DNA of 64,000 nucleotides from Fibrobacter succinogenes (GCF_902779965.1 NZ_CACZDK010000017.1:143086-207085); one strand, 5' to 3'; positions 1 through 9,241 are shown, counted from the stretch's first letter. Numbers and translations are program-made. Notes: generated by a model from the letters alone, not told the origin.

Positions 1-20
1 AGGGGAGTCTTTCCATGGAG

Positions 21-560
21 TTACTTGAAGAATGTCTTTCTGTAGTAAGCGAGTTCGGCAATACTTTCGCGGATGTCGTTTAACGCTTCGTGGCGCTTTT
101 CTTTTTGAAATTCTTCGAACTCTGGATACCAGCGGAACGTGAGTTCCTTGATGGAGCTTACGTCAACGTTTCGGTAGCAGAGCCATTCCGAAATTTCGGG
201 CATGTATTTGTACAAAAAGCGCCTGTCTTGCGTGATGGAATTTCCGCAAAGGAGGTTCTTTGTCTTTTCCGTGAAGGGCTTGATAAAACGGAGCGTTTCG
301 AGTTCGGCGTCCTTGAGGGAATACTGCGAACGGCGGCAACGATCGACGAGCCCGCTTTGATTGTGGTGTCGCGTGTTCCATTCGTCCATGCTTTCAAAAA
401 CATTTTCTGGCTGGTGAATGGCTATGACAGGCCCTTCGGCGAGAATGTTCAAATTGGCATCGGTAACAATGGTTGCTATTTCGAGAATGACATCTTTTTC
501 AGGATCGAGACCGGACATTTCCAGGTCCATCCAAACTAAATTTCTAGAACTTTTGGCCAT
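21..560 (-). CDS. orn: Oligoribonuclease
   Basis: A 3'-5' exoribonuclease of the DEDDh family that degrades 2-5 nt RNA fragments in the cytoplasm. The N-terminal exonuclease motif LVWMDLEMSGLDPEKD carries the first acidic pair (D12, E14). GNSITQDRRFL matches the second motif, and HEALNDI near the C-terminus supplies the catalytic His and last Asp. The length, 179 residues, is typical of the family. I chose the ATG at 560 because the exonuclease fold begins directly after MAKSS; an in-frame ATG at 578 would add six residues with no family match. The gene stands alone, running leftward to the window edge. Confidence 0.93.
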   Translation of the reverse strand: MAKSSRNLVWMDLEMSGLDPEKDVILEIATIVTDANLNILAEGPVIAIHQPENVFESMDEWNTRHHNQSGLVDRCRRSQYSLKDAELETLRFIKPFTEKTKNLLCGNSITQDRRFLYKYMPEISEWLCYRNVDVSSIKELTFRWYPEFEEFQKEKRHEALNDIRESIAELAYYRKTFFK

Positions 561-596
561 ACGCGCGAATAATAGCATTTTTTTGATATGTCGTTC

Positions 597-672
597 CCGC
601 CTCTAGACTTGTCGTTCCCGCCGGAACCTGTCCTGAGCGTAGTCGAAGGAAGCGGGAATCTCCATTCCTGAC
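597..672. repeat. REP-like intergenic repeat
   Basis: A GC-rich imperfect inverted element with CCCGCCGGAACCTGTCCTGA on the left and a GTCGAAGGAAGCGGG core on the right. A near-identical copy lies at 63260-63316, and shorter relatives with CTGAGC...GTCGAAG occur at 15805-15909 and 20480-20510. It sits in the 561-1021 intergenic gap, which also holds another degenerate copy around 739-775, a short CTACTG-type repeat (820-852) and the fabF promoter. I see no gene in this gap. Confidence 0.7.
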
Positions 673-1006
673 ATGAAAATTTCACTGTTCCAAGTTGCAA
701 GAACGTCTTAAAATGAAATCAAGATCTGCAATGTATGGATTCCCTCCTTCGCTATGCTCCGTCGAGAATGACTTTTTCTCGGAATCACTAGTAACTGAGC
801 CGAAGGCTCTTAGTAACTAACTTCCAACTTCCTACCGTCTACTGTCTACTAGATTTTCGTAAGTATTATGTAATAGAAATAAAACAAAAACCTATATATA
901 TGGATAAATTAGACTGAAATTGCAAAAATATTCCTGAAAACGTAATTTTTTGCTACAAATTGTCTTTTTCTTCACACTCTTACGAAAATATTACCGTTTT
1001 TTTTGT

Positions 1007-1014
1007 TATATTTG
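1007..1014 (+). promoter_or_regulatory. TAnnTTTG -7 box of fabF
   Basis: TATATTTG matches the FCB-group -7 consensus TAnnTTTG. The fabF ATG begins 7 nt after it, so the transcript would have almost no leader. No clear TTTG -33 box is visible. Confidence 0.6.
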
Positions 1015-1021
1015 GCGCATT

Positions 1022-2266
1022 ATGGAAAATGTTGTTATTACAGGTATGGGCTGCGTTTCCTCTCTTGGAAACTCCCCCGAATTATTGTGGCAGAACTTGC
1101 TTGCTGGCAAGTCTGGCATTGCTACCATCCAGCGTTTCGACGCCTCCGCTTACACTTCGCGTATAGCAAGTGAAATTCGCGAGTTCGACGCAACGGGCAT
1201 TTACAGCACAAGAGACCAGTCTAGGTTCTCCCGCTGCATCCAGTATGCCGTCTATTCGGCATTGCAGGCTCTGCGCCAAGCTGGCATTGCTCCGGAAAAC
1301 GAAAATCCGGAACGCTGCGGTGCGATCATCGGTAGCAGTATCGGTGGCCTTTTGCACTGCTATGAAGCTGCTGTGGCTCTTAGCACTCGTGGTCCGTCCC
1401 GCGTTTCTCCGTTCTATATTCCGATGGCAATTGTGAATATGCCGGCCGGTGAAGTTTGCAACCGCATTGGCTGGATGGGTCCGTCTTACACGGTGACATC
1501 TGCTTGTGCAACTTCCAACCACTCCATCGCGAACGCTTACGACATGATCCGTCTTGGCCGCTGCGACGTGATGCTCGCTGGTGGTGCCGACGAAACGGTG
1601 AACCCGCTCAGCCTCGCTGGCTTTACCAGCATGAAGGCCGTCAGCAAGCGCAACGACGCTCCGGAACAGGCTTCCCGCCCGTTCGACAAGGATCGCGATG
1701 GTTTTGTAATTGGTGAAGGTGCTGCAGTTCTCGTGCTCGAAAGCGAATCTCACGCTAAGGCTCGTGGTGCAAAGATTCTTGCCCGCATCGCCGGTGTTGG
1801 CGCAAGCTCCGACGCTTACCACATTTCTGCTCCGCGTCCGGATGGCAAGGGTGTTATGCTCGCAATGACCAACGCTATGAAGGAAGCTGGCATCGAACCC
1901 AAGGATATTAGCTATATTAATACGCACGGAACTTCGACACCGCTCGGTGACATCGCTGAATGCTCTGCCATCGAAACGCTCTTCAAGCAGTCCTCTGCAT
2001 CGGCTCTCGAAAACCTCAAGGTCAATTCGACAAAGTCCATGCTCGGCCACTGCCTGGGTGCTGCAGGTGCTCTCGAATCCGTCGTGACTATCATGTCTGT
2101 TCTTGACCAGAAGGTCCATGGTACTCTCAACGTGTTCGAGCAGGATCCGGCTATTCACCTTGACGTTTGCGCAAATGGTGCAGTGAACCAGAAGATTGAC
2201 TACGCTATGAGCAACGGCTTTGGCTTTGGAGGCCAAAATGGAGTTATCATTTTTGCGAGGAATTAA
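1022..2266 (+). CDS. fabF: Beta-ketoacyl-ACP synthase II type
   Basis: A condensing enzyme of fatty acid elongation that joins malonyl-ACP to an acyl chain in the cytosol. It has the full thiolase-fold catalytic set: C162 in TSACATSNHS, H302 in NTHGTSTPLGD and H343 in GHCLGAAGA. Its 414 residues match the family. The start at 1022 (MENVVITGMG) is where homology begins; an upstream in-frame ATG at 950 would add a Phe-rich stretch across the promoter. Its stop overlaps the next start in a TAATG, so the two genes are probably co-translated. A second ketosynthase, fused to a partner domain, is encoded at 57987. Confidence 0.93.
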   Translation: MENVVITGMGCVSSLGNSPELLWQNLLAGKSGIATIQRFDASAYTSRIASEIREFDATGIYSTRDQSRFSRCIQYAVYSALQALRQAGIAPENENPERCGAIIGSSIGGLLHCYEAAVALSTRGPSRVSPFYIPMAIVNMPAGEVCNRIGWMGPSYTVTSACATSNHSIANAYDMIRLGRCDVMLAGGADETVNPLSLAGFTSMKAVSKRNDAPEQASRPFDKDRDGFVIGEGAAVLVLESESHAKARGAKILARIAGVGASSDAYHISAPRPDGKGVMLAMTNAMKEAGIEPKDISYINTHGTSTPLGDIAECSAIETLFKQSSASALENLKVNSTKSMLGHCLGAAGALESVVTIMSVLDQKVHGTLNVFEQDPAIHLDVCANGAVNQKIDYAMSNGFGFGGQNGVIIFARN

Positions 2267-3249
2267 TGCGTAAGGCCAATGGTTCTGCTTTTGGCTCTTC
2301 CGCTTCTCGAAAAATAAACGCTAAAATTTGTGCGTTTTTGCTTATGCTGTCGCTGGTGTTCCCGGCGGCAGCTTTGTCGTCTCCGGGGGATCCGCTCACG
2401 TGGCGCGATTCCACGTGGGATTACCGAAGTGAAGATTCTCTTGATATTCAGCCTGAAATAAAACCATGGAGAATGGCGGGTGTTGCATCCCTGACTTTGA
2501 TATCCTATGGTGCCGCTTACGGGTTTGTCTTAAAAAAGGGCTGGTGGGACGAAAAGGGGCATGACTTCCATTTCGAAAACGATTTTGACTACGCACTGAA
2601 TCTCGATAAAATAGGGCATTTTGCCGCAGGCGTTGCCTTTAGTGAGTTTTTCTACGAAGGTTATCGTTGGGCGGGGGCGTCTGAGTTCAGGTCTTATTTG
2701 TACGCGGGTCTTTCCGCTTTGGCAACCCATATCGCCATTGATATCAAGGATGGTTTTGCGCCCAAGTGGGGCTTTAGCATTTTCGACGTACTTTCGGGCG
2801 GGCTTGGCGGATTCTTGCCGATGGCGGAGCGCTATGTGCCTTTGTTCAAGTACATTGATTTGAAGTGGAGCTATTGGATTAATTCCAACGCCTATTACAA
2901 CCAAAATCATCAAGCGTCAGATGGCATATTTACGGATGATTACGTGAACCACACGTATTGGCTTTCGGTGAAACCCTACAGGTTGTTGCCGGAAGCGGCT
3001 CGCAAGTATTATCCGAGCTGGCTTGCTGTTGCTGTAGGGCTCAGCATTGACGATGGGGTGTTTACGGGATCAAAAAATCCGCATCGTGAAGTTTATATCG
3101 CACTTGATTATGATTTGGAAGCGTTCCGCCCGCAGAGTCGCTTGGCTCGCACTATTATCAAGGCGCTGAATTATTTCAAGTTGCCGGCACCGACGATTCA
3201 GGTTTATCCTAAATTTAATTGGTATTTGCTGTATCCTATAAAATTTTAG
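2266..3249 (+). CDS. DUF2279 (YfiM-like) exported protein
   Basis: A 327-residue protein with an N-terminal hydrophobic export segment (about residues 24-44, ending AAALSSPGD). It has the DUF2279 pattern: DKIGHFAAG, then a helix-rich stretch with an ATHIAIDIKDGF motif, then FDVLSGGLGGF. The family is described as a predicted periplasmic or membrane-associated protein without known activity; E. coli YfiM is a short member. The C-terminal third (about 200-327) is rich in Tyr/Trp and beta-like, and longer than in YfiM. The gene overlaps the fabF stop codon by one base, suggesting translational coupling, but a role in lipid metabolism is only inference. Confidence 0.7.
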   Translation: MRKANGSAFGSSASRKINAKICAFLLMLSLVFPAAALSSPGDPLTWRDSTWDYRSEDSLDIQPEIKPWRMAGVASLTLISYGAAYGFVLKKGWWDEKGHDFHFENDFDYALNLDKIGHFAAGVAFSEFFYEGYRWAGASEFRSYLYAGLSALATHIAIDIKDGFAPKWGFSIFDVLSGGLGGFLPMAERYVPLFKYIDLKWSYWINSNAYYNQNHQASDGIFTDDYVNHTYWLSVKPYRLLPEAARKYYPSWLAVAVGLSIDDGVFTGSKNPHREVYIALDYDLEAFRPQSRLARTIIKALNYFKLPAPTIQVYPKFNWYLLYPIKF

Positions 3250-3266
3250 ATTTGTGTATGAGGTGA

Positions 3267-4676
3267 ATGATGACAGAAAGAGAAAACTTTAAGTCCCGTT
3301 TAGGTTTTATCTTGATTGCCGCTGGTTGTGCCATTGGGCTTGGCAATGTGTGGCGTTTCCCGTTCATTACAGGGCAATACGGTGGTGCCGCTTTTGTTCT
3401 GATTTACCTCTTTTTCCTTTTGATTTTTGGATTCCCGATTCTTGTAATGGAATTTGCGGTAGGGCGTTCGTCTCAACGTGGGGTCGGTCGCTCGTTCAAG
3501 GTGCTTGAAAAGCCGGGCCACAAGTGGCATTATGCGAGCGTTCCGATGATCGTCGGTAACTACCTCTTGATGATGTTCTATACGACGGTCACGGGCTGGA
3601 TGCTCTATTATTTTTACCGCATGGTGACGATGGGCGACCTCATGGATATGTCGCCAGCCGAAGTCGGTGCTGAATTTACGAATATGCTCGGCAATGGTCC
3701 GCTTCTTTCGTTCTGGATGGTGGTGGCAACATTTGCGGGGCTCTCGATTGTGGCGCTTGGGCTTCAGCGCGGTGTGGAACGCATTACGAAGACGATGATG
3801 TCTGCGCTCCTTATCATTATGCTTATCTTGATGATCCGCGTGCTCACGCTCCCGGGCGCGGGCGAAGGTCTTAAGTTCTACTTGCTACCGGACTTTGCGA
3901 GACTCAAGGAAGCTGGGCTTGGTGAAGTGGTTTTTGCCGCACTGGGTCAGTCGTTCTTTACGCTTAGCCTTGGTATTGGCTCCATGAGCATTTTCGGAAG
4001 TTACATCAAGAAAAAGCATTCGCTTTTGACAGAAGCAGCGCATATTTGTGTGCTCGATACGGGTGTGGCTTTGATTGCTGGGCTTATCATTATTCCGTCT
4101 TGCTTTGCGTTTGGACTCAAGCCGGATGCAGGTCCGGGATTGATTTTTGCGACGCTCCCGAATGTGTTTGCGCAGATGCCGGCGGGCCGTGTTTGCGGTG
4201 CTGCATTCTTCCTTTTCATGTCGTTTGCGGCACTTTCGACGCTTGTGGCGGTATTCGAAAACATTGTCGCTTACTGGATGGACGTGCGTAACGTGGAACG
4301 CCAAAAGGCGGTGAAGTGGAACTTTATTGCGATTGTGATTTTGTCGCTCCCGTGTGCGCTCGGCTTTAATGTGCTTTCTAGCTTTGAACCGCTTGGCCCT
4401 GGAAGCTGCGTGCTTGATCTCGAAGACTTTTTGGTTTCGAATACGCTCTTGCCGCTGGGCTCGCTTGTTTTTGTGCTGTTCTGCAACTCGCGCTATGGTT
4501 GGGGGCAGTTCAAGTTTATTGCCGAAGCGAATTTGGGTGTTGGCATGAAGTTCCCGAAGTTAAAGATTTTGCACCTTTACTTCAAGTGGGTTTTGCCGAT
4601 TATCATTGCCGTGATTTTCGTGCTCGGGTACATGCAGAAGTTTGCCCCGGGCTTGTACAATAAAATATTTGAATAA
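3267..4676 (+). CDS. Sodium-dependent transporter, NSS/SNF family
   Basis: An integral inner-membrane symporter of the LeuT-fold neurotransmitter:sodium symporter family; it probably takes up an amino acid or amine with Na+. The signature GLGNVWRFPF (about residues 24-33) in the first membrane helix is diagnostic. The 469 residues contain about eleven or twelve hydrophobic helices, with MLIL and IIIPSCFAFG among the later ones. A GAGGTG Shine-Dalgarno-like site precedes the tandem ATGATG start at 3267/3270. The gene follows the DUF2279 gene by 17 nt and may share its transcript. The substrate cannot be read from the sequence. Confidence 0.9.
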   Translation: MMTERENFKSRLGFILIAAGCAIGLGNVWRFPFITGQYGGAAFVLIYLFFLLIFGFPILVMEFAVGRSSQRGVGRSFKVLEKPGHKWHYASVPMIVGNYLLMMFYTTVTGWMLYYFYRMVTMGDLMDMSPAEVGAEFTNMLGNGPLLSFWMVVATFAGLSIVALGLQRGVERITKTMMSALLIIMLILMIRVLTLPGAGEGLKFYLLPDFARLKEAGLGEVVFAALGQSFFTLSLGIGSMSIFGSYIKKKHSLLTEAAHICVLDTGVALIAGLIIIPSCFAFGLKPDAGPGLIFATLPNVFAQMPAGRVCGAAFFLFMSFAALSTLVAVFENIVAYWMDVRNVERQKAVKWNFIAIVILSLPCALGFNVLSSFEPLGPGSCVLDLEDFLVSNTLLPLGSLVFVLFCNSRYGWGQFKFIAEANLGVGMKFPKLKILHLYFKWVLPIIIAVIFVLGYMQKFAPGLYNKIFE

Positions 4677-4694
4677 AGATTGTAAAAATTGAAG

Positions 4695-4945
4695 TTTTTT
4701 ACGTAAAAAACGAAGCAAATGTCCTGTTCTTTACGTAAAATTGTGTATAAAGTAATCTATTTTGGCGCTGAAAGAGGTATTTGGATTGCTTTAAAGGCTG
4801 TTTTGGATTGCTAAATTGCGTTTTTCCTTGATTTGGGAATGCTGTTTTTGTCAAAAAACTTGAAATTGTACAGTTTTATTACATACAACGTTAAAAATTT
4901 ACGTAAGAAAAAAATGAAAACTAAATTTTCTTACGTAATTTTTTG
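4695..4945. repeat. Four TTACGTAA palindromes in a long intergenic region
   Basis: The 4677-5072 gap has no gene but carries four TTACGTAA octamers. The first is a perfect 16-bp palindrome, TTTTTTACGTAAAAAA (4695-4710). The second is TTTACGTAAA (4730-4739). The third (about 4895-4912) and fourth (about 4927-4945) lie in opposite-facing arms (AAATTTACGTAAGAAAA and its near-complement) that could form one large cruciform. They lie 130-380 bp upstream of the barrel gene at 5073, so regulator sites are possible. Confidence 0.5.
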
Positions 4946-5072
4946 CGTTTTTTGAGTTTTGCCTTTAAAAAGTTCGAAAAATACTTTTGCACAAGACTAT
5001 GGATAAATGAATGTTGCCTGAAAAATCATAAGTTTTTATATTATTTTTGAATAACATTTTTTTGAAAAATTT

Positions 5073-5810
5073 ATGCTTCGCGTACTGTTTCTTGTTCTGT
5101 TGCTTGCAGCTTTTACTTTCGCTCAAGACGAAAGCGTTAGCGATTATGATCGTTGGATGCAAGCGAAGGCGCACCGCGATAGCGTCAGGAACGCGGAACG
5201 GATTCAGAAGAATTCAGTCCCGTTCGATTTTTTAGTCGGGATGACTCTGAATGTGGGCTTTAAAGTTATCAATAACGAAACGCAGTTGAACCATTACGAA
5301 AAGGTGGAACGGATTGTCTTTTTTGAAGGAGCTTTTTTCCAAGTGGGAGCGTCTGTTCAATGGCCTCTGCTGCAATATCATTTGGCGGTAAGGCTTGGCG
5401 TGCTGTTTGAATATGCTCCGCTGTTTTTGTCGGAGCCGCTATACGTTGAAGACGGTAAAGGGGGATACAAGCGTGTTACTGATGGAGGCTTGTCGCAGGG
5501 GCGGATTGCGTTCCCGATTCTTTTTGCAGTGAAGCCTCGCTCTAGTTTTGTATCGTTCGAGTTTGGCCCTCAGATTTCCATACCGCTTTTCGATAATCTG
5601 GAGTTAGATGGTGCACGCGATAGGGAACTGGACTCGTCTATGGAATTTAGTATGCTTTTGGGCGTGGGTTTCCGCGTCAATGAACGAATCTATTTAGACT
5701 TGCTTTTGGATGCCAAGTTCTATCACAAGTATAATGAACGCTTTGCAGATGGTTTGGCCCATTGGTCTTCGGTCGCTATCAAGGCGGGCGTGACGTTTAA
5801 CCCGTTCTAA
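5073..5810 (+). CDS. Outer-membrane beta-barrel protein, hypothetical
   Basis: A 245-residue protein with a clear signal peptide (MLRVLFLVLLLAAFTFAQ, cleavage near residue 18). A short charged segment (DRWMQAKAHRDSVRNAERIQ) is followed by alternating beta-type strands and ends in GVTFNPF with a terminal aromatic residue, as outer-membrane barrels do. It resembles small PorT/OmpW-sized barrels in architecture only; I recognise no specific family. Its last 20-odd bases recur at 6889-6933 in a second, truncated copy, so a paralogue may once have followed it. Confidence 0.55.
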   Translation: MLRVLFLVLLLAAFTFAQDESVSDYDRWMQAKAHRDSVRNAERIQKNSVPFDFLVGMTLNVGFKVINNETQLNHYEKVERIVFFEGAFFQVGASVQWPLLQYHLAVRLGVLFEYAPLFLSEPLYVEDGKGGYKRVTDGGLSQGRIAFPILFAVKPRSSFVSFEFGPQISIPLFDNLELDGARDRELDSSMEFSMLLGVGFRVNERIYLDLLLDAKFYHKYNERFADGLAHWSSVAIKAGVTFNPF

Positions 5811-5871
5811 ATATATCACAAGATTTTTAAATCAGTGGCGGAGCGGTTTGAGTATGTCTTGTGTGTAAATG

Positions 5872-6822
5872 TTATTTACAATTAGATGGCTTGATTGCGT
5901 CGTAGCAGGTTCTATTGCGAAAACTAGATAAAGAATCGGAGTCATCGTATTCAAATTTAGTGGTTATGTTCAACGTATCCGTACGATGGTATTGGTCTGT
6001 GTACACTAACTTCCAAGAAATAGTCGTATCTTGGAATGATTTAAGAGTGCCATTGAAAAATTGGAGTCTCTTGTCGTCAAGTTGTTCGGGAAGAGACTTT
6101 CTATAGATAAGAGAATAATGTGAACTCATAGTGTACTGATCACGAGAACCTTGAACAGAGCACATCTCTTGATCGGAATCATTCCTATCAATGTATGCAT
6201 CATACCCTAATATCTCATCTTTTCGATTTTTCCATGAAAATCCCGAAAGACCAATAACCTCAAGATTGTAATTGGATCTAAATTCAAAAATTTGAGAGCA
6301 CCGCTTGCCGGATAGCTTGGAAAGTGCTTTTGCTACGGCATCTCTATCGAGTTTAGGGATTTCTGCAATTGGAGTGTAGTGGACTAGTGCATTTTTTCCA
6401 AAGTTTATATCTATATAAGTTGTATCGTAAATGATTTTTTTGTGACTGGAGCGTTTTTTAAACTTATCCCCAAATATTTCAAGACGAATATCATCCCTTA
6501 CGCCAAATGAGTAGTTATGCCGTTCGATATGATTGCAGGAAAAAGTCGATTTACCAATCTTACAGTCTGACGTATCCCAAACTGTCGTATCTTTGTTAAA
6601 ATTAAGAGCTCGATATCGTGTTAAAGGTTTGTGTATTATTTGCTCGAGGATTGTATCATTTAGAGAAATGAGTTCGAGTTTACTTGCCGAGTTATCGGTT
6701 TGAATAGCCGAATTTTCGTTAGTAGTGTCAGTAACGTTTGTTTGGCTGATGACTTTGTAGCTAGTGTATGAAAACAAGATTGCAATGCAAACCAGCCCGA
6801 AAAACAACAATTTTATTTTCAT
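5872..6822 (-). CDS. Orphan membrane-anchored protein
   Basis: A 316-residue protein with an N-terminal hydrophobic anchor or signal (MKIKLLFFGLVCIAILFSYTSY) and a hydrophilic, Asn/Ser/Thr-rich extracytoplasmic part. There is no lipobox. Four to five Cys residues could form disulphides. I recognise no domain. The gene is visibly AT-richer than pgpA and the barrel gene on either side, runs opposite to the barrel gene, and lies between a direct repeat of the barrel gene's 3' end (5771-5815 and 6889-6933). This suggests it arrived as an insert. Confidence 0.5.
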   Translation of the reverse strand: MKIKLLFFGLVCIAILFSYTSYKVISQTNVTDTTNENSAIQTDNSASKLELISLNDTILEQIIHKPLTRYRALNFNKDTTVWDTSDCKIGKSTFSCNHIERHNYSFGVRDDIRLEIFGDKFKKRSSHKKIIYDTTYIDINFGKNALVHYTPIAEIPKLDRDAVAKALSKLSGKRCSQIFEFRSNYNLEVIGLSGFSWKNRKDEILGYDAYIDRNDSDQEMCSVQGSRDQYTMSSHYSLIYRKSLPEQLDDKRLQFFNGTLKSFQDTTISWKLVYTDQYHRTDTLNITTKFEYDDSDSLSSFRNRTCYDAIKPSNCK

Positions 6823-6888
6823 TCCAATACTCAGCGAATAAAGTGTTGATCCTCAGCCACAAAATACAAAAATGGATATAAGAAAATC

Positions 6889-6933
6889 GGTCAAGATTGG
6901 CGTGACGTTTAACCCGCTTTAGTTATGTATCAC
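6889..6933 (+). pseudogene. Duplicated 3' end of a beta-barrel gene
   Basis: This stretch reads VKIGVTFNPL then stop, matching the IKAGVTFNPF end of the barrel gene at 5780-5810. Eighteen bases (GGCGTGACGTTTAACCCG) are identical, and flanking similarity includes a downstream TATCAC. No upstream coding part remains, so it is a gene-end remnant on the far side of the orphan gene. Confidence 0.6.
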
Positions 6934-7547
6934 GAAAATATAATTTTGTAGATTCCGGCAGCAGCGAAACAGAGCAGGATTCCGGCGTAGATTCCACCGA
7001 GCAAGTCGTCCGCCATCACGCCCCAGGCTCCCGGAAATTTTTCAAATCGATGAATGCCGAGCGGTTTCAGGATGTCGAAGAAGCGAAACAGCCCGAATGC
7101 AATTGCTAGGAACCATGGATGAAGGACTATTAAATTTGTCGGAAAGAATGCGAGTGCCATGAAAATCCCGCACACTTCGTCAATGACAATCCAGCCGGGA
7201 TCTTCGGTGCCGGTATCTTTCATCGCTTTTTTCACGAAGGGGATGGCCGCAAAAAAGACAAAAAGGGCGGCAGCAAGAAAGAACAAATTGATTAGAAGTC
7301 CACATTCTGTTTCGCCTATATGAAGAGGGACAAACAGTCTTTCCTTTCCGTTGAATAGATGGTCGGCTAGAACTGCCATGGGGTAGGCGACAATTGCTGC
7401 GGCTAGGCTTCCCATGGTGCCGGGAGCTTTCGGTGACATCCCCGAGCCGAAAAACGTCACGACGAGTGTGGTGAACCAGTCCGTCTTGCGCCATTCGTGC
7501 GGAACGCGCTTCTTGCCATATTTTTCTTTAAGTTCTTGTTTGTTCAT
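6930..7547 (-). CDS. pgpA: Phosphatidylglycerophosphatase A
   Basis: A membrane enzyme that dephosphorylates phosphatidylglycerol phosphate to phosphatidylglycerol. PgpA signatures are clear: GSGMSPKAPGTMGSL near residue 36, DPGWIVIDEVCG in the middle, and FRFFDILKPLGIHRFE plus GAWGVMADDLLGGIYAG near the end. Hydrophobic helices lie between them. The 205 residues include an N-terminal extension (MNKQELKEKYGKKRVPHEWRK) before the conserved fold. The end of the gene abuts the barrel-gene remnant. Confidence 0.93.
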   Translation of the reverse strand: MNKQELKEKYGKKRVPHEWRKTDWFTTLVVTFFGSGMSPKAPGTMGSLAAAIVAYPMAVLADHLFNGKERLFVPLHIGETECGLLINLFFLAAALFVFFAAIPFVKKAMKDTGTEDPGWIVIDEVCGIFMALAFFPTNLIVLHPWFLAIAFGLFRFFDILKPLGIHRFEKFPGAWGVMADDLLGGIYAGILLCFAAAGIYKIIFS

Positions 7548-7552
7548 GATGA

Positions 7553-7765
7553 AGTGGTTGGTAAACAGTGGTTAGTGATTAGGGGGAATGGTCGTTAGTC
7601 GTTGGTTTTTAGGCTATGGGGTATGGGCTATGGGCTCGTGGGCTATGGGCACGGAGCTAAAGCTCCTATGAGGTCGCTTCGCTTTGAGGTTGCCTTGCTT
7701 TGCAAGGCATTGAGCTCTTCTTATTACAATTGCCCATACCCCAGAGGCACAACGTGCCGACCTCA
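7553..7765. repeat. Low-complexity intergenic repeats upstream of pgpA
   Basis: This stretch has GTGGTTAGTGATTAG-type units (7570-7590, also seen at 13113-13140) and tandem GGCTATGGG/GGGTATGGGC units (7610-7655). An inverted GCCCATACCCC (7731-7744) faces the GGGGTATGGGC at 7618-7629, so a long hairpin is possible. It separates pgpA and hflX, both leftward. No gene is visible. Confidence 0.5.
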
Positions 7766-7769
7766 CACC

Positions 7770-8969
7770 TCATCCCCCTTCCTCCGGCGGCCACGGTGCT
7801 TCGGCGAGTTCCTTTTCTTTGGCTTCGGCGTCGGCGCGTTTTTCGTGCCAGCGTTCAAGCTGTTCCTTGAATGCGGCGCGGAGGCGTTCCATGCCGATGT
7901 TCTCCTTGGCGCTGATTTGGATGGCGTCCGGGTAGTTTTGCAAGAGTTCCGTGCGGCGCGCTTCATCGGCGACTTCGACCTTGTTGAACACGCGGAGGCG
8001 AGGCGTGTCCTTGTCGATGATGCTTTCCAGCGTCTTGTGCGTGACTTCCAGATGCTCGCGGTAATCCGGGGCGCTCCCATCGACGACTTCCAGGATGCAG
8101 TCCGCGTGGGCGGCCACGCCAAGCGTGCTCTTGAACGTTTCGATCAAGTTGTGGGGGAGCTTGCGGATGAATCCGACGGTATCGGAGAGGATGATGTTTT
8201 CGCCATCGAGGTATAGCTTTCGCGTGGTGCTGTCCAGCGTTGCAAAGAGTTTGTCTTCAACATACACATCGGCGCCTGTCAAGCGGTTCGTAAGTGTGGA
8301 CTTGCCGGCGTTCGTGTAACCGACGATGCCCACTTGGAAAATGTCTGTGCGTTTGTCGGCTTGCTGCTCGCGGGCATCTTCGATTTTCTCCAGCTTTTTC
8401 TTGAGTTCCTGGATGCGCTTGCGGATCATGCGGCGGTCCGTTTCGAGCTGTGTTTCGCCCGGCCCCTTGGTGCCGATGCCGCCATTGTGCTGGCGGCAAA
8501 GGTGCGTCCACGCACCGGTGAGACGCGGCATCATGTATTGCAATTGCGCCACTTCCACCATCAAGCGGCTTTCGGCGGTCACGGCGTGCTTCGCGAATAT
8601 GTCGAGGATAAGCCCCGTGCGGTCGAGAACCTTGATTCCCGGCATTCGTTCTTCGAGATTGCGCACTTGCGAACCGGAAAGGTCATCGTCAAAGACGACC
8701 ATCTTCGCGTTGTCTTCTTCGAGCGCGCGCTTGACTTCGTTCACTTTGCCTTCGCCAATGAGCGTTGCCGGGCTGAAGTTCTGCACGCGCTGCAAAAAGC
8801 TGCGCGTAACAAATGCCCCCGCTGTTTCTGCGAGTCGCCCCAATTCTGCGAGCTGCTCGCCTGCAAGCCAAGAACGAATTTTGGGTGTGGCGATTCCCAC
8901 TAGAATGCAGCGTTCTTGTTCCTTCTTGTTCTCGACGGGATTGATGCCTTTTTTTCTCGGTTCTTCCAT
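7770..8969 (-). CDS. hflX: GTPase HflX
   Basis: A ribosome-associated GTPase that splits or rescues stalled 70S ribosomes. The N-terminal HflX domain contains TLIGEGKVNEV and FDDDLSGSQVRNLEE, followed by the Gly-rich stretch GIGTKGPGETQLETDRR (about 164-180). After a coiled helix comes the G domain with G1 GYTNAGKS (217-224), G3 DTVGF (about 263-267) and G4 NKVE (about 322). The length of 399 residues is normal. The C-terminus is rich in Glu/Lys/Ala. Confidence 0.95.
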   Translation of the reverse strand: MEEPRKKGINPVENKKEQERCILVGIATPKIRSWLAGEQLAELGRLAETAGAFVTRSFLQRVQNFSPATLIGEGKVNEVKRALEEDNAKMVVFDDDLSGSQVRNLEERMPGIKVLDRTGLILDIFAKHAVTAESRLMVEVAQLQYMMPRLTGAWTHLCRQHNGGIGTKGPGETQLETDRRMIRKRIQELKKKLEKIEDAREQQADKRTDIFQVGIVGYTNAGKSTLTNRLTGADVYVEDKLFATLDSTTRKLYLDGENIILSDTVGFIRKLPHNLIETFKSTLGVAAHADCILEVVDGSAPDYREHLEVTHKTLESIIDKDTPRLRVFNKVEVADEARRTELLQNYPDAIQISAKENIGMERLRAAFKEQLERWHEKRADAEAKEKELAEAPWPPEEGG

Positions 8970-9241
8970 ATATACATGTATGTAATAAATTGTGTTAATA
9001 ATATATCAAAAAATTAAATGAGCCTTTGGCGGCAAGAGTGTTTCTTCGCACTTTCTATAAAGAATCAATGTAATTGTAAGTTTACTTTTGAACAAACTGT
9101 TGAGAAAATCTCAATGACTTTTAAAACGTTATTTAAAACTTTTTGAAAAAAATGAACCAATGGATATATTTATTTGTGTACAAATTTCTTATTTGTAATC
9201 TTTCTTTAAACGTGGGCTTTATCACTTTTAAAATTATATAC

